Below, one piece after another: positions 30,829-44,198 of a DNA stretch of 64,000 nt. The notes below the pieces were generated by a model. It did not search any database. It was given only the letters and a program-made list of their open reading frames with translations, and was not told the DNA's origin. How positions within the stretch are numbered: position 1 is the first letter of the stretch; the number at the start of each line of letters is the position of its first letter. The DNA comes from Terebella lapidaria (Eukaryota > Annelida > Polychaeta > Terebellida > Terebellidae). The translations under genes and the position numbers were made by a program. The stretch spans positions 32,531,119-32,595,118 of the forward strand of contig OX424559.1 in assembly GCA_949152475.1 (NCBI GenBank), written 5' to 3'.

Positions 30829-33179
30829 TTGAAAATGGATAATTTGAATTTCGTTTCATTGAATGTCAAGGGTCTGCGGACCTCCAAACCTAAAACTTTA
30901 AGATGCAAAATATTCCAGTGGTTAAAAAATACACATAAATCTGACGTTATACTTATGCAGGAAACACACAGTAATCCAACGGATGAAACTGGATGGATGG
31001 ATGATTGGGGTGGGACAGAGTATAATGCTTATTATAGTCACGGAGAGACAAATGCGAGGGATGTGTGTGTTATTATCAGATCTAGTCTGATTTCTTAAAT
31101 CCACAAAATAACTAGAAGCCCCAATGGCCGTTACATTATACTGGATCTGACGATACATGAAAGACGCTTGACACTCGCGAACATCTACGCGCCAAATGAC
31201 GACGATCCAGAATTTCTCTGGTAATTCTCGAGGTAATACAGACTCTGGATTATTTCGAAAATGATGATAGGATCATAGCGGGTGATTGTAACTGTATATT
31301 GAATGAAACACTAGATAAAAGCGATAGGGCATTGACGCACGCTAACAACAAAATGATAAATATTTTAAATACATTCATTTCAGAAAACGACCTGGCGGAC
31401 ATATGGCGCAAGCAACATAGTGATACCAGACAATATACATATCATTGTAAATATCGAAACTCGAATATTTTTTCCAGGTTAGACTATTTTTTAGTTTCTT
31501 TTGGCCTCAGTAATATGGTACACAAATCGACAATAAAACCGTCAATCCTAACTGATCACTCGATGATATATATCTCAATCCCATTCAATAAGGAGAAGCG
31601 GGGCAGAGGTTACTGGAAATTGAGCTGTTCACTGTTATCAGATATAGAGTATGTGAATAAAATAAAGGACATTATACAAGGGACAATAATAGATAACCAA
31701 AACTTGGATCATAGCACTTTATGGGAACTAATTAAGGTCATGGTTAGAGGGGAAAGTATTCAGTATTGTACAAGGAAGAAACGTAATAAAACAAATCCGC
31801 TGCAGATTTTGTCCAGAAGGCTTGAGTTTTTGGAGAGAAAATATTCACTATTGCCAAATGACGAAGACGAACTACATATAGCCATGGTCAAATCTGACAA
31901 TAATGACATATTACAACAACAGGTTCACAGCTTAAAAATGAGATCAAAATGTGACTGGGTAGAATATGAAGAAAAACCTACAAACTTCTTTTGAAGTCTG
32001 GAAAAAAGGAATTATAACAGAAAGACTATAAAACGATTACGAACGGATAAAGGGGATTCAATAACAGGTCCCAGAGAAATTCTAGCTGAAACAAATAAAT
32101 TCTACAGAAAACTATATTCCATACCCGAGACAAATATAAACAGTACGGATATCCAGCTGTATTTGAGTAAAATAAATGCGCAAAGTTAACACAAAAAAAA
32201 CAACAAATACAATGTGAAGGCCTTCGGAAAGAATTCGAAATGTTATCAGTTCTAAAAATATGTGAAAATTACCAAACCCCGGGGTCAGATGGTTTCCCAG
32301 CCGAATTTTACAAAGTTTTTTGGCAAGATATAAAGGAACCCCTTGTAAATGCACTTAATTTGGCGCTGAAAAAGAAAGAACTATCATATTCACAAAGAGA
32401 AGGTATCATCACCCTACTACCTAAAAAAGACAAGGACACACTTACCCTGAAAAACTGGCGTCCTATCACTTTACTTAATCAGGATTATAAACTGGCCACC
32501 AAAGCAATAGCAAAACGGATATGTGAAATATTACCTTCTATAATAAATACAAATCAAGCGGGTTTCATAAAAGATAGATTTATAGGTGAAAATATATTCA
32601 AAATACAAAATATCATGGACTATGTTGATACAGAAAATATTCCTGCTATGTTATTATGAGTAGATTTTGAAAAAGCGTTCGATTGTTTGAGGTGGGATTT
32701 TTATTAAAGAAACTCTTGTCAAGATCAACTTCGGCCCAACAATAATACAGTGGATAGAAATATTCTATACTGGCATTTTTAGTAGAATTATTAACAACGG
32801 AGAAATTTCGGATAAATTTGAACTAGAAAGAGGAGCGAGACAAGGATGCCCACTGTCCCCTATATATTTATTTTCAGCATGAAAATGTTAGCAAATGCAT
32901 TTAGACAAAATAAAGATATAACAGGTATCCAACTGGAGAATAAAAAAATCATTATAAGTCAATATGCAGATGGCACAGTGCTGACATTGAAATACAATGA
33001 ACAATTTTTGAACCGTGCAATAAGTACCTTCAATGAATTTGAAAATGTCTCTGGTTTAAAAGTAAATCTCGACAAAACAGAAATATTTCCAATTGGACCA
33101 GGAAAAAATAACTATACAATACTTTGCCCACATTTAGGGATAAAATGGTCCACCGGTCCAATGAAAATACTTGGTGTTT
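30829..33179 (+). pseudogene. L1/Tx1-like LINE ORF2, copy 1, truncated
   Basis: Endonuclease (APE) signs: NFVSLNVKGLR, ILMQETHS, TLANIYAPND, GDCNCIL, SRLDYFLVS and TDHSMIYIS. RT signs: NQTPGSDGFPAEFYK-type block, GIITLLPKKDKDTLTLKNWR, NTNQAGFIKDRF, VDFEKAFD, ARQGCPLSPIY and QYADGTVLTL. The catalytic box reads YADG instead of YADD, and the frame is cut by several stops and shifts (for example after RSSLIS at 31,096 and at 31,994). Cut at 33,179 by the tandem-duplication join. Confidence 0.85.
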
Positions 33180-33617
33180 TGATTGAGAGTTAGAATTTGG
33201 AATAGGGGAATTTGGAAGAGTAGAGGTTTTGAATTTCTGGATGGTGGAAGCCTGAAGTTTTTTGCCGAAATGAGATTTAGCCTGCCTAATGACGAGAGCT
33301 ACCGAATTTGCAATGTCCGAATCTGATAAACCTAAAGAGGAAATGTGGGCCAAAAGGTTTTGAATTGAGCTCTCATAGTGTTCCACCAATTGTTTGGTCA
33401 CGTTTTGTACCCAATTTTGATTAATTTTGGAGATTTTTTGTTTGATTAGAGGACCAGAACAAGCAGGTTTAATGAAGTCATCCAGGTGTTGTTGTTTTTT
33501 ACTGAAAGCCCTGGTGACTTGGGCCTTGAGACTGCTGGAGCATTAGTGACAGATGGTGAAAGCATTGAAGAAGAGTGTAAAAAGAACGGAAGTGAGGAGG
33601 TTTAGAAAGAGCCATGA
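33180..33617 (-). pseudogene. PLE ORF1 N-terminal fragment, copy of unit 2
   Basis: Encodes the helical N-terminal part of ORF1 (MALSKPP onward, HYESSIQNLLAHISSLG visible) up to SQSK, where the duplication join switches to LINE sequence. An extra G near 33,523 (TGGGCC for TGGCC) shifts the frame. No NADAR or SGNH part remains. Confidence 0.82.
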
Positions 33618-33853
33618 TACTTTTCAGCAATTAATTTTGAAAGTATTAAAGCCAGAACGTGATTGATTTGGATGATAAAACCAAAGGATAAAATTATGAA
33701 ATATAAAAACAATTGTATAAAATGGAAACAAAACGTTTGAAGAAGCCTGAATGCAAAGATATGGTCAATAATCTGACCAGTATCTAAAACAAAAAAAAAC
33801 AAAATAATACAAAACAAAATAAAAGAGGTTACTCACAATGTACTCTGCCTGTT

Positions 33854-33891
33854 GCACGACCGGTTTCGGAGTTGAATCCTTTGTCAAGTGC
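33854..33891 (-). ncRNA. hammerhead-ribozyme-like motif, second copy
   Basis: Duplicate of 27,088-27,125 with no visible change: GCAC/GTGC stem I, core TTGACAA, GAAACCGGTC. It belongs to the unit-2 copy of the PLE leader. Confidence 0.5.
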
Positions 33892-34414
33892 TGAAGTCTA
33901 AAGAACCTACTGTAAGGAAATATTGGCTTGTGCCAATGTCAATTTTGTTTGAGTAAATCAATTAACAGTTTTCCAATGGTTGAGCAAATGAATTAGCAGT
34001 TTTCAGAACAGTTTGCCAAGAAAAGTGACATATGTTGAGTATAGATAATTAACAGTTAATGAATTCCATTGTTTTTGATATGCGTATCTGACACTGAGTA
34101 AAACAATTAGCAGTTAGTTGATTGACAAACATAATTAACGTTTGAAGTTATATTTTCTGAAGTATGCTAAAATAAATAATTTTCAAAATGGTTTTACTGC
34201 GATGCTTTCCAGCAATAGATTCTTAGGCAGAGATTTTATTAGGCATGAAATTGTTTTTTGAAACTGAAGATGTGTCAAATTGACTTGCAATGCTTCAGGA
34301 GACTTCAAATAAAATGAGATGAAAAAACAAAATGTACTAAAATGAACTGAAAAACAAATTATTTATAAAATGTGTTTTGACCCTTACAATATGCTAGGCA
34401 TGGGCTAAGTATGT

Positions 34415-35220
34415 TTCGGAGAGAATAAAAAATGCACTGGCACAAGATAATTGTAAGAGTAACACATAACATAAAACAGCAATAAAAATTCAATGAGCGA
34501 CATTGAACAAATTTTGTTGGATTATTTAAGTCTGCTTCTGACTAAAAGTTCTTTAAGATTTTGATGCCTCTTGTAAGCTGTTGCTATTTCAATATCACCA
34601 TCAGTATTTTTGTTGAGTTGTTTCATATGCTTTTTAACAATTTGGACCGAAAGAGCACCTGTTTTTGAGAAGGGTACTATATACACCAGGTCGAATTTAT
34701 TTTTACTTTTGTTCAAAGGGTCATACTTTGTAAATTTTTGAACGTTGAGGCCATGAGGTTCGAAAGTGCCTAGAGTATCAATCCAACAATATTCCCTTTC
34801 AAGTCGCCATTGTTTGTTTAAAAGTTCATCACCAAGATCGGAAACCTGTTCAATTGGTAAAAGAGAAAAACATTCGATGGAAAATTCAGTTTTGCTGTGA
34901 AATTTAGATAGATGACTGTATAATGCATTTTCCTCATTGCAGCTAGTTATTGCAGCACGGTGACGATTGTTTCTGAATTTGAGTGATTTACCGGTTTCAC
35001 CTACATATTGTTTTTCGCAAAGCTTACAAGTGTATAGATAAATTATATTTTCTGAGTTGCAATCCAAAGCTGAGTTGATTGAGTAGGTTTGTTCAAAAAC
35101 TGATCCTGAGAAATTTTGACAATTTGGAACTAAATGACATGTCTGACATTGTCTAGAATTACAAGGTTTTGAGCCAGATGAGCTGGAAGTGGGCAATTGA
35201 AAATCAGCACCTAGCCTTTC
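34415..35220 (-). pseudogene. PLE ORF2 C-terminal fragment (GIY-YIG), copy 4
   Basis: Unit-2 duplicate of copy 3; the open frame 35,196-34,522 differs from copy 3 by one residue near the end (Lys to Glu). Contains CKLCEKQYVGETG and the C-terminal tail. Confidence 0.85.
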
Positions 35221-36855
35221 AGATATATCTGTCAGTATGTTGTCGATGTATGTCTTCCTGTGTTTAGTATGCTACACCACATGTCATTGGGCAGTTACAT
35301 TTATGTGTATGGTTGCATTTGGTTTCAACTTTTTCTGCAGATGTACAAGAGCAGGAGCGACTCCTAGACCGAGATATCGTCCGGTATCGGCACGCCACCT
35401 ACGCTGCCAATACAAAAGTCGCCTACATGTCCCAGAGAGACACATATCTGCGTTTCTGCATTTATTTCAACTATCGTATTGTCCCAGCATCCGAGATGAC
35501 ACTATGCCGATATGCTTCCTTCCTGGCCTGCGACCTCAAAGTATCGACAATTACCTGAACGTCGTGAGGATAGTCCACCTTGAAAGCGGCAGTAAGAACC
35601 CTCTGGTCGATAACTGGTTTCTCACAACAGTGCTAAAAGGCATCAAGCGCAATCTCGGTAGAGCCCAGAGACAAAAACTCCCAATAACGCCCGAAATTCT
35701 CCGTTCCATCCAGTCCAGGTTAGACTGGCAGTGTCCAAGAGACATGGCGTTCTGGGCAGCCTGCCTTTGTGCATTCTTCAGCTTCTACCGCAAGGCCACA
35801 TTACTGCCCAAGACAAACCATGACAACACCACAGACGGAGGCCTCCGAAAACGAGATTGTCGGCTCCTAGACGACTGCGCTATTCTGAGCACTAGGCGAA
35901 CAAAGACTATACAATATGGGGAGAGGTGTCTGACGACACCAATCCCTGTCATCCCAGGCTCTGTTTTGTGCCCAGTGTCAGCCCTCAAAGAACTGTTTCT
36001 CATCGGATCCACCATTCCAGATACATGGAACCTCTATTCTCTTACCCACGTGCCAGCGGAGGCTATGCCTGCATAACCCACTCGTCCTTCGTCAACACTT
36101 TGTGCCTGGTTATTGCTGCCTGTGGTATGCCTGCCTCCAAGTACTCTGGACATTCGTTTCGGAGGGGTGGGGCAACATTTGCCTTCGTATGCGGCGTCCC
36201 GGCGACCCTAATAAAACGTCAAGGGGATTGGAGATCCACTGCCTACGAGAGGTATCTCACGCCTTCAATGGACACACAGAAAAAGCTAACTCGAGTAATG
36301 GCACTAAAATTGTTGCCCACCACATAGATCACACCACACACTCACACAGGGGTTTGGTTTGGAGATTTTTACCTTGGTAAAAAATAAAGAATTTTCCCAA
36401 ACCCACGTCAATCAATTTCCACTAAACACTGATCATACATGTATATACAAATCAACATTTAAGTGTATATTAAAACGTTTAATATGGTTTAAATGGGTTT
36501 TCGTCATTTTCACTCATGCAGACCTGCCGAGGTTTAAGCTTGTACTCTCATATTACTCAATACCAGTATATATTGCATGCACCTGTCTGTCGTCTCAATT
36601 TCAGTGTTGTACATGTACCCGCTTTATTCAAACGCTTTTTACCCACCCACCCACCCTCAAATTTGGGTAGATTTACGTGTATTTTATTGGTTGTATGTAT
36701 TGAATGTATGTATGTATGTACGTGTGGAGATTTTTACCTTGGTAAAAAATAAAGAATTTTCCCACCTTGGTAAAAAATAAAGAATTTTCCCAAACCCACG
36801 TCAATAAATTTCCACTAAACACTGATCATACATGTATATACAAATCAATATTTAA
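35221..36855 (+). mobile_element. Ngaro-type element, copy D (recombinase + split direct repeats)
   Basis: Unit-2 duplicate of copy C. Recombinase remnant 35,336-36,327 with the same two indels, A2 at 36,463-36,641, B2 to about 36,855. Confidence 0.83.
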
Positions 36856-36856
36856 G

Positions 36857-37594
36857 GATGTGAAAATGAACATGAATTACTTCACGTGTGTCTGTTTATT
36901 TCTTACAGGTGACAAATGCTTTTGATGTTGTGTGTTCTAATGATTGCTGTGACTAAAATAAACACCACACCTGACTTTATTGCCAAGATCTGTGCCAACT
37001 ATTGTCAGGTAACAACACGGATGAGTGGAAAGAGCCTAGCGGGTGAGTAAAACTCAAGGCACTTTAACACACGTGTACTCTGAACACAAATGTAAAACAA
37101 AATAAATGCTGGTGAGATACGTGCTCAAGTAAGTGAGATCGGTCAGATGTCAAGGTGTGACTGAGCATCTCGAGGTCACAGATCTCATTCTAGAAACGCG
37201 TAGATAACAAAAAGACTATGCCCGTGAACGAAACATATGTCAAAATAAATAAATTCATGTTTATTTTATGAGCGGCCAGTATTCCGCCACCGTACAGGAT
37301 TCCCAGTTCCGAGTGACAGGATTCCCAGTACTTGCTACCGCACTAATCGGTGTCCTTTTTATAATCCCAAACCTTATTGAATCTGAGATGAGTTAAAATT
37401 GGACGAAGTCTGGTAAAAACTTGTGCACGATGTTGTTATTGTCCCGGTCGACGCACTTTTGAGCACTCTTTGCACACGGACCATGTTTTTTGTGGTCTCG
37501 AAAACACGTTCACCGTTAATACACACCTTTATGCATAACTATAACACCCCAACTGTTAACAGATGGCAACCGGTATTTTTAAGTTATACCATCA
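36857..37594. other. spacer before LINE copy 2
   Basis: Duplicate of 30,090-30,828; no gene recognised. Confidence 0.4.
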
Positions 37595-40500
37595 TTGAAA
37601 ATGGATAATTTGAATTTCGTTTCATTGAATGTCAAGGGTCTGCGGACCTCCAAACCTAAAACTTTAAGATGCAAAATATTCCAGTGGTTAAAAAATACAC
37701 ATAAATCTGACGTTATACTTATGCAGGAAACACACAGTAATCCAACGGATGAAACTGGATGGATGGATGATTGGGGTGGGACAGAGTATAATGCTTATTA
37801 TAGTCACGGAGAGACAAATGCGAGGGATGTGTGTGTTATTATCAGATCTAGTCTGATTTCTTAAATCCACAAAATAACTAGAAGCCCCAATGGCCGTTAC
37901 ATTATACTGGATCTGACGATACATGAAAGACGCTTGACACTCGCGAACATCTACGCGCCAAATGACGACGATCCAGAATTTCTCTGGTAATTCTCGAGGT
38001 AATACAGACTCTGGATTATTTCGAAAATGATGATAGGATCATAGCGGGTGATTGTAACTGTATATTGAATGAAACACTAGATAAAAGCGATAGGGCATTG
38101 ACGCACGCTAACAACAAAATGATAAATATTTTAAATACATTCATTTCAGAAAACGACCTGGCGGACATATGGCGCAAGCAACATAGTGATACCAGACAAT
38201 ATACATATCATTGTAAATATCGAAACTCGAATATTTTTTCCAGGTTAGACTATTTTTTAGTTTCTTTTGGCCTCAGTAATATGGTACACAAATCGACAAT
38301 AAAACCGTCAATCCTAACTGATCACTCGATGATATATATCTCAATCCCATTCAATAAGGAGAAGCGGGGCAGAGGTTACTGGAAATTGAGCTGTTCACTG
38401 TTATCAGATATAGAGTATGTGAATAAAATAAAGGACATTATACAAGGGACAATAATAGATAACCAAAACTTGGATCATAGCACTTTATGGGAACTAATTA
38501 AGGTCATGGTTAGAGGGGAAAGTATTCAGTATTGTACAAGGAAGAAACGTAATAAAACAAATCCGCTGCAGGTTTTGTCCAGAAGGCTTGAGTTTTTGGA
38601 GAGAAAATATTCACTATTGCCAAATGACGAAGACGAACTACATATAGCCATGGTCAAATCTGACAATAATGACATATTACAACAACAGGTTCACAGCTTA
38701 AAAATGAGATCAAAATGTGACTGGGTAGAATATGAAGAAAAACCTACAAACTTCTTTTGAAGTCTGGAAAAAAGGAATTATAACAGAAAGACTATAAAAC
38801 GATTACGAACGGATAAAGGGGATTCAATAACAGGTCCCAGAGAAATTCTAGCTGAAACAAATAAATTCTACAGAAAACTATATTCCATACCCGAGACAAA
38901 TATAAACAGTACAGATATCCAGCTGTATTTGAGTAAAATAAATGCGCAAAGTTAACACAAAAAAAACAACAAATACAATGTGAAGGCCTTCCGAAAGAAT
39001 TCGAAATGTTATCAGTTCTAAAAATATGTGAAAATAACCAAACCCCGGGGTCAGATGGTTTCCCAGCCGAATTTTACAAAGTTTTTTGGCAAGATATAAA
39101 GGAACCCCTTGTAAATGCACTTAATTTGGCGCTGAAAAAGAAAGAACTATCATATTCACAAAGAGAAGGTATCATCACCCTACTACCTAAAAAAGACAAG
39201 GACACACTTACCCTGAAAAACTGGCGTCCTATCACTTTACTTAATCAGGATTATAAACTGGCCACCAAAGCAATAGCAAAACGGATATGTGAAATATTAC
39301 CTTCTATAATAAATACAAATCAAGCGGGTTTCATAAAAGATAGATTTATAGGTGAAAATATATTCAAAATACAAAATATCATGGACTATGTTGATACAGA
39401 AAATATTCCTGCTATGTTATTATGAGTAGATTTTGAAAAAGCGTTCGATTGTTTGAGGTGGGATTTTTATTAAAGAAACTCTTGTCAAGATCAACTTCGG
39501 CCCAACAATAATACAGTGGATAGAAATATTCTATACTGGCATTTTTAGTAGAATTATTAACAACGGAGAAATTTCGGATAAATTTGAACTAGAAAGAGGA
39601 GCGAGACAAGGATGCCCACTGTCCCCTATATATTTATTTTCAGCATGAAAATGTTAGCAAATGCATTTAGACAAAATAAAGATATAACAGGTATCCAACT
39701 GGAGAATAAAAAAATCATTATAAGTCAATATGCAGATGGCACAGTGCTGACATTGAAATACAATGAAAAATTTTTGAACCGTGCAATAAGTATCTTCAAT
39801 GAATTTGAAAATGTCTCTGGTTTAAAAGTAAATCTCGACAAAACAGAAATAATTCCAATTGGACCAGGAAAAAATAACTATACAATACTTTGCCCACATT
39901 TAGGGATAAAATGGTCCACCGGTCCAATGAAAATACTTGGTGTTTCATTATGTCATGATCACGAACAGATGACTCAGTTAAATTATAGTAAAGCACTAGA
40001 AAAAAAATAATTTGAACATCTGGAAACGGAGAAAACTGTCGCTATACGGTAAAATTATCATCCTAAACACATTTGTTATTTCACAGTTTGTATATCTCAT
40101 GTCCACCCTACCCAGTCCACCAGATAAATTGATGAAGGAAGCAGAGCAACATATATTCAACTTCCTTTGGGATGGTAAAGTTGACAAAATCAAAAGAAAG
40201 GTTCTAACTTTCGGAAAAGATAACGGTGGACTCTCAGTGCCCGATTTATATCTAAAAACAAATCGTTAAAAATTTCCTGGGTAAAAAGGATAATAAATAA
40301 TAATAATGAAAACTGGTCTAAGTTTATATATAAAGATACACCTATTAAAAATTATATTTTTGGGAGTGTGATTTGAACATGTACAAGGAATATCCGAGAA
40401 ATGTCCAAATCCCATAACTCGAGATATACTCAACTTTTGGTTCGATTATACTTTCCAATACCCAGAAAATATCAAAAATTTCAAGACACAAAAAGTTATA

Positions 40501-41395
40501 GGGAATTCCTTGATACGAATAGACGATAAACCCATCTTCATCCCAAGCCTGATAGACAAACAAATCTTAAATATTGTGCATTTCGTTGACACGAATGGAC
40601 AATGGAAAAATTATTAGAACTTTAAGAGGATAAATGACGTAAAATTAAACTTCATTAATTACTTAGGAATACTTTCAGCAATACCTTTAGATTGGAAAGG
40701 CCATATTCTGGGGATCGACACACGTCACATCAATGATAATACAAGCATTACAAACAAGATATTAAAACAAAAACACGTTTGCAAAATGGTTTATTGGGAT
40801 ATTAAAACAAAAAAAACCTGACGCTTCACAACTAAATGGTATCAAGAAATGGCGAGAATATTGTTCAGGCAATCTAAATGATGAAGAATGGCTAAATGCA
40901 ATCGAAAATATGTACACCACTAGAAAGTATACAAAATTACTAGACTTTCAATATAAAATATTACATTCAATACTGACAACTAATGAGAAATTATATCAAT
41001 GGAATATAGTGGATAGTGATATCTGCGATTTTTGTGAAGAAGAAATAGAAACTATAGCACATATTTTTCTGGAATGTGAGTTGGTCAAATTATTTTGGAA
41101 AGATCTTAAAGACTGGATTCATAACATAACAAACATATCGTATGACCTTACAAATAAAGAAGTGGTATCTGGTATATCTAACATGACTAATCCAGAATTA
41201 ACTGCAATTAACAATGTTTTCCTCACAGCTAAAAGATATATTTACACAGAAAAATGTCGCAATTTGAATTTATCTCTAACCAGATTCACGGTTTACTTCA
41301 GGGAATTAATGACTGTTGAAAAACAAATAGCAAAATCTAAATGTGAGATAGAGGGCTTTCGAAGATATTGGGGAAAGTTTATCCGATACGCGTGA
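37595..41395 (+). pseudogene. L1/Tx1-like LINE ORF2, copy 2, longer
   Basis: Same as copy 1 up to 39,945, then continues through the RT thumb and C-terminal region (SQFVYLMSTLPSPPDKL, FNFLWDGK, GGLSVPDLYLK) to a Cys/His knuckle CDFCEEEIETIAHIFLEC near 41,020-41,080, which is typical of the RT C terminus of L1/Tx1-like LINEs. Stops and shifts are scattered (for example 40,267-40,909 is broken). The RT box is YADG as in copy 1. No ORF1 is visible upstream. A T-rich and then AT-rich tail follows at 41,400-41,510. Confidence 0.85.
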
Positions 41396-41786
41396 AAGGT
41401 TTGTTTGTTTTTTTTGGATTCTGTCCCATCCTTTGACGAAATAATTTAATAACATATCCAATAACATAATATAATTTAACATAAAATAACATATATAATT
41501 TAACATATCACCTCCTAATGGCCATTTTTGGGGGTTCATGAGTTTCCCTGTCATTTTTGTTTTCTCTCATTTCGTATGCCTGATATGACTTTCTGTCCCC
41601 GGACTATGAGATTAGATAACGGACCTTGTTTTGCTTGCTTGGAATACTTAATACTGGGTATTGATTTCACGTCTATTACTATAACTGAGTCGGTGTCTTT
41701 GCTGGTGGATAATTATTTTTCCCCGCGGGCACCATCAGCTCAGTAAACCTAGTATAGTTAGGTTTAACCTAGTATTTGAAATAACT

Positions 41787-43368
41787 GTGCAGTACAGAAG
41801 CAACGGAAACATACTGGTTGGCACGGCGCCCAGTATAAAAAGGTGCCAAAAAGCTGTGTCCAAGGGCACGGTCACAGTTTCCTCAGAAGGTGCACCTAGA
41901 CTCATCATATCAGATATTATGAAAAAATCATACGTAGTCTCTTCTGATCGATCCCTATGGTACAACAACTCGGGTAATTTTATTAATATCAGAGATTGCA
42001 AAATCAAACTTCCAGATATAATGAAAGCAGAGGGTGATGATCGTCAATATAGTATTAATAAATGTAGAGCTAAAAACTGCAAAACTTGTGATATGTTAAT
42101 TACAGATTCACAGTTCACAAGTTCAATTACCAAACGTACATATACTAGTAAAAGCTATGAAAAAATCAATTGCAAGACCAGCAATATCGTATATGGAATT
42201 GAATGCACTATATGTGGTCTCGTATATATTGGAGAAACCAAAGGACAGCTTAACAAGAGAGTTGATGGTCATCGTTCCAACATCAATAATAATTCTAATC
42301 AACTACTTCATCAACATTTTAATCAGGATGACCATTCTATTTTGTCAATGAAAGATCGAGTCATAGAAAAAGATATACCACCAACAGTCCCTCATTAAGT
42401 ACACCCACCCACAGGAAACGAGAAAAACATTGGATACGTGAACTAGGCACAGCTACACCTTATGGCTGTAACAATAATATCAGTTCAGTGGGAAACCTGA
42501 CAAGCCCAGGATGCAGTTCAGTCAATGTAATGAATTTATTTACCTCATTTAAACGTAGGAAACGAAGCCATGGACAACGACATTATAATTGACCATCTAT
42601 TCATAATATTTCCTTTGATGGTCTACTCGAAATATTGAAACAACCACTAGGACTACACTATGTTCGCACTAGATTATTCGCTATACCTCATGTTAAACTT
42701 AAAGAACTAGAGGACCAATGTCCTACCCACTATATCAGAAATACCAATAGCTATGAATTTCGTCTGTATTCCATTATCATGGATATTGTTTATCATCGGC
42801 TTTATAAGCCAACACAGACTTCTGAATATATACCACCCAAACGGTCTTTTGTGAAGATAAGATTTGCCAATAAAGGCATTGATGCAATTAGCATCAGTAA
42901 TATATTACATCATAAGTCTGTTCAGTCCCAGGTACCATCATACTTCATTGACACGGCCGCTCCATCTATATCCTACTCATATACCAAATCTGTTGCTTCC
43001 AAGATATTCAACTACAAACAAACATTGAATGATTTGGATATTGATGATCTCTTACATAACCCACCCTCCTACACTTGCATTAACTCTCCGTTCATACACG
43101 ATCCAGTTGGGCATGTTATTTCAGGCGACCTCAATATATTGGAGAATGAATCATTGAAAGACATTTTGTCCAAAGGTCCCAAATATAGAGAGCCCACGTC
43201 GTTTTCATGGAGATACATTTTTAAGTTAATCATGGATGCAGTTGAGGATCATGCCAGAAAATGGACAAGGCGAGAAAAGGCAGAAACTGATTCTCTGTCA
43301 GAATGGGTCAAACAGATTAGGTCATCAGTAAACCAACCCATTAATGTTTTGTCAAAGTCAGTTAGTAC
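41787..43368 (+). pseudogene. Naiad PLE: GIY-YIG nuclease and N-terminal RT extension
   Basis: The first frame (41,787-42,398) contains CRAKNCKTCD and NIVYGIECTICGLVYIGETKG with RVDGHRSN, the GIY-YIG core with its Cys pairs. A frameshift after 42,390 leads to KREKHWIRELG, and a TGA at about 42,590 interrupts the sequence. From 42,635 the frame is open: GLHYVRTRLFAIP, then ISGDLNIL, SKGPKYREPTSFSW and LSEWVKQIR, a conserved extension ahead of the RT in this PLE group. The reading is cut by the gypsy LTR at 43,369. Confidence 0.78.
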
Positions 43369-44157
43369 TGTGACAGTTGTGGGTGGGGCGAAATTAACCA
43401 CACGTGGGTTCCTTTTTTCTAATTTATTTCGTAAGAATAAACCCTGCAATGTGTATAAACAACATATGTATAATCCGTGTATAAATCGTGACAATGCAGT
43501 ACACGTAGATGCCAATTTCATAAAATTCCAACAACAGTATTTCAACATAGTAACAAGTAATAGTACCAAGTAACATGTAACAGCTACCTACCCAGCGAAT
43601 AGTGACAGTAACAGCAATAATATGACCGTATGTTCAAGGAGAACATGAACGTTTGCCTGCAACCAAAACTATATAAATGAACGTTTGTACAATACCAACA
43701 GAATAATGAATTCATGCAAATTCAAACCAACTGCAATGATTGAAAATCATTCCCTCCACAATAAAGCGTTTTGAGAAACAAATGCATTCTGAATAACAGA
43801 AATGCAACGTATTAACAGCCAAATATTATAAATGAACACTCACCTTGGAATCTGTCGATTCACACAATAAATAAATGTCAGAGTTCCAATGTTCTCGATG
43901 TTCAAGATCCCATTAGCGTATGTCGAGATCCCATCAGCGGTCGGCTACATGTGAATACTGACCAGAATACTGCACCGGCTTTTATTAGACAGCAGGCGCG
44001 CCAGTTGTACAACTGCATGCGCGTCTCGACTCGTGTCCAACCCGAGACAATACCTGCAGAGGGCAGCTACGACTCGCCGGGCCCAACCCCAAAACTGGCC
44101 GACCTGAGTACAAAAAGTACAAGGAGTCCAAGGACCTTAAAATATGTCCCTGCTACA
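43369..44157 (-). repeat. gypsy 3' LTR
   Basis: 789 bp, near copy of 46,561-47,362. The differences include a short gain in the other LTR (TTCACTTGACGCCG near 47,205) and scattered substitutions. Confidence 0.88.
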
Positions 44158-44198
44158 TACACCCTCCCAAGATGAAAATGGCGTCCCGACATTTTACC

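Larger units (their letters stand above)
26413..39945. repeat. 6.77-kb recent tandem duplication (PLE + Ngaro + LINE)
   Basis: Unit 1 is 26,413-33,179, unit 2 33,180-39,945; offset 6,766-6,768 throughout. By eye I count about two dozen substitutions plus two small indels. The join (33,176-33,181) fuses LINE RT sequence (CTTGGTGTTT) to PLE ORF1 sequence (GTTTTGATTGAG) with GTTT shared. Unit 1 overlaps the end of the 7.13-kb duplication. Confidence 0.9.
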
